Origin: Plantago ovata
Lineage: Eukaryota; Streptophyta; Magnoliopsida; Lamiales; Plantaginaceae
NCBI GenBank assembly: GCA_028274465.1
Contig: CM051456.1
Span: forward strand, 5,209,545 to 5,273,544
Direction: 5' to 3'
DNA: 64,000 nt
Position numbers and translations under genes: made by a program. The notes beneath the pieces are model-generated. The model did no database searches. It was given only the letters and a program-made list of their open reading frames with translations, and was not told the origin of the DNA. How positions within the stretch are numbered: the first letter of the stretch is position 1; each line of letters begins with the position of its first letter. Shown here piece by piece: positions 58,652-64,000 of this stretch.

Positions 58652-60910
58652 TTGTTAATTGCTACAACGAGGCTGGTGTGGAGATTAGAGAAAGAAGAAG
58701 AAGAAGAAGAAAAAGAGAGGATCTAAATCGTTTTCCTCACTATATAGTTTGCTATCTATCTCCAATCGGTTTGCCCGCTGGACATGGCCTAAAATTTAGC
58801 ATGTGATTATTTTTTATCTATATGCCCCTAATTATCATTTTATTTTATTTTATTTTATTTTAATTTCATTATACTCCCTCCGTCCTCTCAAAAGCTTCTT
58901 AAATTATTCTTTATGGTTGGAACTTAATTCGGGGTCTTTTAATATATAAGCCCCAAAACAACCCTTCCAATTGTGCCTCAATGGTTTGGGGGCTCAATTT
59001 AAGCTTCTTTATTTGTAGGACCCACATTAATCCTTCTAATGTACTAAAACGACAACTATTTTGTAAATAATTAAAAATTCAAAACGTCAATTAAACATAA
59101 TAGGAGGGAGTAGTTAGTTTTTCCTTGTGGGTCTCATATTTGGGGCTTATATTGGGGTTACTAATTAATAGCCCATCCCTTTTATAGCCCCCCATTGGAG
59201 GTATTTTTAGGCTTAAATGAGACTTTAAGCCTCAATTAAACTCCAAAAAAGCCTCCATAAGGAATGCTCTTAGTTTGACTTTTTTCGGTCAACAACTTTC
59301 AATTTTGACTCCTGATTACTTTTAAACTATAATGATAAAATATTTAACGAAATTATATTATGAAAATATAGAACCTAAATTTTATAATATAATTTCATTA
59401 CATACTTATCATTATAGTTTAAAAGTAATCAAGAGTCAAAGTTGAAAGTTGTTGACCGAATAAAGTCAAACCAGGAAGCTTCTGAAAAAACGGAGGGAGT
59501 AATTTCTTTTCTTGTCCACTTTTTCTTCATGTAACACTCATTAGCCCTTAAAATTATGCAAAACTCAAATGTAATCAAATTCGTTGGAACGGAGGGTATG
59601 TAACTTCACCCCTCCATTCTCATCGGGTCTTGGTTCGGCCGTTTTTTTTAAACGACAAATATTACAACTACTCCTACACTACTCATTCATAAAAAAAAAA
59701 ATAAAAAAAAAAATACCACCTTATTTCTCCACACCTATACCAACCTTATAACTTCGTCACCGCCATGGATGGAACCATGCACTTCTACTTTCACTGCTCC
59801 AACTCCTTACCACTGTACCTTATGACTCTTGGTCTTAGTTCGGCCCTGAGTACCAACTTTAGTAGTAAAATCGATTGTTGCCTGGAAGTGCTATTCTATA
59901 AGCCCCCCTTGAATTCCTTCATTTCAAATTCAAGTTTCCAGGCCCTTAATTTTAGTCCGCGTCTTCAAATTAGTCGGCGACATATTGAGTACCGCTAAAG
60001 GTACAACAAATATAGGGGTGGACGCAGGTCGTATTTGGGGTGTGTTTGGGGATACCCACCTTTGTGGATTTGTATTTTCTAAATCCGACCCCAACCCGAT
60101 TATATGTAGGTAGGTATCTGGGTACCTGCAATGTGAAGGATTCGGGAGCGGGTTAAGTGCAGGTTTTACAATTATAAAATTTTAAATGAGGTGACATCAA
60201 TCTAAATTCCGTGGAGCAAAAAGTAAATAGAATATTATCTCTTTCTTTCGATCTGAACGAACGTATTCTTGGCCCGGTTTAATTTTTCCAATGACTCGCG
60301 TGAAGTGAGAAGGAGATGGGAGTAATTGAAATGTAGATCACCGTGACTCTTACAATAAAGATTTTTTATGTTTGATTTTTAAACGGATTAGTATGGTATT
60401 TTTTGTACAATGTGTGGAGGTTGAGTTGAGTTAAGTAATAGAACCTACAATAGAGGTGTGAGTGAGATAAAAGTTCATACAAAAATTAAACATAAAAATT
60501 GTACTAAACGGGACGAAAAAACTAGTAATATGTAAAAAATCTGAACAATCGAGTAACACTGAACAAAATGGCTAGAAATGCTCATACAGAATTTAGTTCA
60601 AGCTGAACGTCATGTGCCGCTAAATCGATGACTAAACAGCGGTCAACATGAAGAATACTTTCTATTTTGTCTATTCACAGGAGATTTTCATTTATAGACC
60701 AAGAAACCATAACTATTTTCTGCACCCAGCATCTTTTAAGCCTCATATACCTGCAAGTAAAATTTAAAAAACTATATATTAATCACAAAAAGAAAAGACA
60801 TAATATTATACCTATTCAGAAATGGAAGAACACAATAACTAAAGAAATGTCAGGACAAAATCGTTTGACTTACCCAAATGTATTTGCACACAGGTCAACA
60901 GAATTGAGTA
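58652..60910. other. Intergenic region with a Stowaway-type element
   Basis: It contains the copy 4 promoter region, a gaa repeat at about 58686-58705, the MITE at 58872-59501 and AT-rich DNA. The open frame at 59765-59998 is unsupported. Confidence 0.5.
58872..59501. mobile_element. Stowaway MITE carrying a second nested insertion
   Basis: The outer ends tactccctccgtcctctcaa and tgaaaaaacggagggagta are inverted copies with TA edges; aagcttct follows inside each end. Within lies about 58930-59272, with its own inverted-repeat style ends (ggggtcttttaatatataag and ggcttaaatgagactttaag). To its right is a long hairpin: tcggtcaacaactttcaatt at about 59287 against the inverse of ttgaaagttgttgaccgaat at about 59440. 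Confidence 0.7.
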
Positions 60911-63426
60911 CTAAGGGCTAGTCTTCTCATCATGCATAAAACCAGATCGTTTGGTTCTATTGGGCCTCCTTGGCTTTGTTCTCTGTTTTCCACCTTTTCT
61001 ATCTTCCCAATCCTCAAAGTCCGACGGAAGGTCTTCAAACTGGATTCCATCTTGTATGTTGCCAGCAATATCCGAGCTAGTCACAGGGCCTGTTGAAAGC
61101 ATTGAAGAGCTGTCTGCAGCAAGCTTAGACTCGATTCCATCATGTGTGTTGCCAACAACATTTGATCTAGTCCCAAAGCCTGTCGAAACAACTGAAGGGC
61201 TTTCTGCATCAAGCTTAACCTGCATTCAATCTTATGTGTTTAACAGTCGAAATTCTTTCTGCAGCACAATTTTGTCACCAATAACAAAATTACAAGAATT
61301 GTTTAACTTAAGAGTATTTCAACTAGCTAAAAATGGAAACATTTTCAAATAATATTCACCTTCAGATACAAATAAGAAACTTCCGTCGTTAATCATATCT
61401 CTAAACAGGTTCAAGCAATCACTTAGTTCAAAGCAATAATCAGTTAATCAACTCAGATTTCAACTAAGAACTCTATAGACATCTGGAATATTTAAATATT
61501 TAAACTTGGATTAGAAATATACTTGAAAGTAAAAAGAATAATACCTCATCAGCAGCTTTAACCAATTGATCCACCAAACTGTCATGGACAACCTTCCAAG
61601 AGCTCATAATCTGCAAACAAAAAGCAATTTCCCATGTGAGATTCAAATTTCAGTGCATTTTCTGGGAAAAAAGAACACCAGGACCAGGTAAGTTACATCA
61701 TAGTCAGCTTGAGCAATAAGAGCTTCATAGAGGTTATGGATTGCATCTTCCGTGTAACCGGCATGCTTTAAGGTAGTTCCAATGTTAGGTCTGATTGGTA
61801 TATAATAGCTCTGCATTCCACCTTGTGCATTGCCAGCAAGCTTCAAACGAGTACTCAGGTCAGCTTTAATAGCTTCACAATATTCTAGAAGTCCATCTTG
61901 TGTGTTTCCAGCAAGCTTTAAGCAATTCACAATGTCTATCAAAACAATGAACAAGCACTCTGCACCAGCCTTGTAGGAATGATCACACATGAGAGCTCGT
62001 GTATACAACTGCAGTACAACAAAAAAAGTATTAAGAAACATAATATCCAAAACCTAAGTGTTATATACATTCTCCTAATTTGCGTCCACCTAGCACAAAC
62101 TCTTTCACGGAACCTATAAAGTAAGTACAAATCACAATCAAATAATCAGGACACGACTACCTTCGTCTACAAGACTAAGGTTACTTCTGGAAGCAACTAT
62201 TTAGTATGTTGAGCTACAAGCAAGCATTCACACATAAACATTTGTGAAGTTTACAAACTTGTTTATTTCAAACCAATTGTCTAACTTACATCCACCTACC
62301 TAAAAATGGAAACACTTCGAGTAATCTGTCACCTTCGAATGCAAATACTACAAGAAGCTTTAGTCAATAACCCTACCTCTCAACAAGGTTCAACCAATCA
62401 TTAGGAGGAACAAGGTTAACTCATCATTAGGAGAATTGGTTAACTCATCATTTTGTAATTAAAGAGACTATCATACTTCAAAGTGCAGACCAAGAATTCC
62501 TTAAGATTTCATCATATAGCTAAAACGAATACGTTTCAAATATTCCAACTTCAGATGTAAATATAGTTGAAATTATAAACCATATCTCAGTAGGTTCAAA
62601 CCATTAATTGTTTAACTAATCATCTTCTAACTGAAGATACTTGTACAGTTCACCAATAGTACTAGCTAAAAACAGCATCCAAATCCAGTATAACAACATC
62701 TTGAAAGGAATACTCAACGTCATCAGGTTCAACCCTAGTTGAAAACAGTAATAGTTTAATCTTAACCTAAAATATCGACTAAGCACTCATAAACTACAGG
62801 AAAATTTCAAATCGAATGGCAAAATACATATTACTAACTAATCATATAAACTACTAATCGAATCGAATGGCAAATACTTATGTTACTAATTAATTGTTTA
62901 ACTAATCATCTTCTAACTGAAGATACTTATACAGTTCATCCATAGTACTAGCTAAAAACACAGGATCCAAATCTAGTATAACATCTTGAAAGGAATACTC
63001 AACGTCATCAGGTTCAAACCCTAGTTCAAAACAGTAATAGTTTAATCTTAACCTAAATTATCGACTAGGCACTCACATCAGGAATAGTTAAAATCGAACC
63101 GCAAAATACAGTAGAATCTCATAAACCATACATACCTCCGCTGCTTCTGCCAATCGACCTTCGTGTTTGAGCGAAATTCCGTAATGTGTCAACGCCGATG
63201 CCTTCTCTGGTTCAAGGTTCCAGGCTTTCACGAAGCTGTCACGCGCGAGATCAACGGACTCCAGCATATGGAGACAAACCCCCTTTCCAATGTGTGCTTC
63301 AACGTTTAGTGCATCTTTCTCCAACACGCGCTCGTACGCGCTGAGAGCATCAGCATAGTTTTTCCTCGCCCGGAGATTGTTGGCGGCCTCCATCAAATCC
63401 TCGACAAGCGTGTTAACATCCGCCAT
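60911..63426 (-). CDS. SPINDLY-derived TPR protein lacking the O-fucosyltransferase domain
   Basis: Four exons (63136-63426, 61697-62008, 61545-61610, 60911-61219) close in phase for 325 residues. Exon 1 carries two TPR units (ALSAYERVLEKDALNVEAHI, then GKGVCLHMLESVDLARDSFV, then SALTHYGISLKHEGRLAEAA), matching the first TPRs of SPINDLY. Exon 2 begins a third TPR (LYTRALMCDHSYKAGAECLF) and then has three copies of a 25-residue unit starting LAGNTQDGLLEYCEAIK, LAGNAQGGMQSYY and HAGYTEDAIHNLY. Exon 4 has two 30-residue repeats centred on VVGNTHDGIESK and DIAGNIQDGIQFE, then an acidic/basic tail. SPINDLY is about 900 residues and uses its TPRs to recruit targets for O-fucosylation of DELLA proteins. 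The catalytic domain is absent here. It could be a competing adaptor or a decaying paralogue. Confidence 0.75.
62600..63080 (-). repeat. Tandem duplication (about 190 bp, 291-bp offset) in intron 1 of the SPINDLY-like gene
   Basis: About 62600-62790 and 62891-63080 share in order taattgtttaactaatcatc, ttctaactgaagatactt.t, gaaaggaatactcaacgtca and taatagtttaatcttaacct with few differences. The two copies are separated by about 100 bases of unrelated sequence. Confidence 0.8.
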
Positions 63427-63949
63427 TGATGGATGGAAGAGACGAACGTAATTGAGAATTTATATATATAGTAGCCATCATACGTAATTGAGAATTTATA
63501 TATATAGTAGCCATCATAACTGAAAATATAATCATTTATAAGTAAATACTAAATAGGTAATGAATATAGTGTATATAATTAATTATTTATAAAGTAAATA
63601 GAGAAGGCTTAGCAAACATGAAAAATATTAAAGAAAAAAAAACACAACGAAAATGAAAAGGAAATAGAATAACTAGCTCCATGTGGCATCCAACATGCCA
63701 ACATTGACAAGAGAGTGTTAGAATAACAATTATTTTTATTAGAGTGTTAGTTTGACAATTATTTTTGTAGAGAGTGTTATTTTGACAACAAATTCTCAAT
63801 TAAAAGAAAAATCGGAACAAGAAAGAGTACCCAAATTAGTGGGATTGGAAACGGTCGCCGTCACATTCCGATTCGGATTTGTGGAATCATCCTCCTCCTA
63901 TAAATAAAAGTATGGAGTAGTTCACAAATCAACAATTGATTCGAGTATA
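63427..63949. promoter_or_regulatory. Divergent promoter region, 523 bp, with TATA-like box for the + strand gene
   Basis: It separates the SPINDLY-like gene (minus) from the gene starting at 63950 (plus). A tataaataaaag motif near 63899 lies about 50 bases before that start codon, placing it as a probable TATA box. The 36-bp duplication lies at the other end. Confidence 0.5.
63446..63517. repeat. Perfect 36-bp tandem duplication in the divergent promoter
   Basis: Two identical 36-base units (acgtaattgagaatttatat plus atatagtagccatcat) sit at 63446-63481 and 63482-63517, just upstream of the SPINDLY-like start codon. Confidence 0.95.
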
Positions 63950-64000
63950 ATGGCAACATCATCATCAGCAGAAATCTGCACTAATTGTCGATTTTCCAAA
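63950..64000 (+). CDS. 5' end of an unidentified gene running out of the window
   Basis: An ATG at 63950 begins MATSSSAEICTNCRFSK, open to the edge of the window. A TATA-like motif lies about 50 bases upstream. The C-x2-C pair hints at a zinc-binding or iron-sulphur motif, but 17 residues are too few to name a family. Confidence 0.5.
   Translation, partial: MATSSSAEICTNCRFSK

Noticed and set aside
59765..59998. 77-residue + strand frame with an N-terminal ATG in good context
   Set aside because: No family likeness and surrounded by transposon debris. It was considered as a short gene but has no support.

Overview
This is a stretch of plant nuclear DNA, AT-rich and dense with introns and small transposons. 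Gene families restricted to land plants are present: HIPP-type metallochaperones, PADRE/DUF4228, trihelix and R2R3-MYB factors, SINA-like RING ligases and a SPINDLY-like TPR protein. A eudicot of the Caryophyllales (Amaranthaceae/Chenopodiaceae type) is my best guess, based on the plant-mobile-domain/DUF1985-like segment and the dispersed 'ctgaactgaa' repeats. That placement is inference only. I rebuilt exons by hand from splice sites and codon phase; in the genes called intact every phase closes.

Layout. 0-17 kb: a small membrane protein (2462-2917, +), a PADRE/DUF4228 protein (6058-6552, -), a degenerate MYB (9540-10905, -) and a trihelix factor (14765-15853, -), separated by long intergenic stretches with several inverted-repeat transposons. 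17.5-31 kb is the conserved housekeeping part: a complete 12-exon pyridoxal kinase (SOS4-type, +), V-ATPase subunit F (-), a probable organellar acidic/basic protein (28201-29271, +) and an HMA-domain protein (-). 33.3-34.3 kb holds a prenylated HIPP (-). 36.0-39.5 kb (-) holds an unusual chimera joining an HMG box, a plant-mobile/DUF1985-like helical domain and a RING-less SIAH/SINA substrate-binding domain.

41.9-45.6 kb is a GC-rich non-LTR retrotransposon inserted in AT-rich DNA. It has an N-terminal zinc finger, a reverse transcriptase, and a C-terminal CCHC plus restriction-like endonuclease. Its reading frame is broken twice, both times at a run of seven Gs. 48-58.7 kb is a decaying tandem array of SINA-like E3 ligase genes, all on the minus strand. 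The first copy is intact, the second is frameshifted by a perfect 23-bp duplication at the RING/splice junction, the third has lost its start, and the fourth is a lone first exon whose first RING cysteine is gone. 60.9-63.4 kb (-) encodes a short SPINDLY-derived TPR protein without the O-fucosyltransferase domain, with internal repeats built on an AGN-x-x-D/G motif. A further gene begins at 63950 (+) and leaves the window.

The strongest novelty candidates are the HMG/SIAH chimera 9 kb from an array of SINA-like genes, the SINA array with its several modes of decay, the SPINDLY-derived protein, and the restriction-like-endonuclease retroelement. I saw no tRNA, rRNA or CRISPR array.
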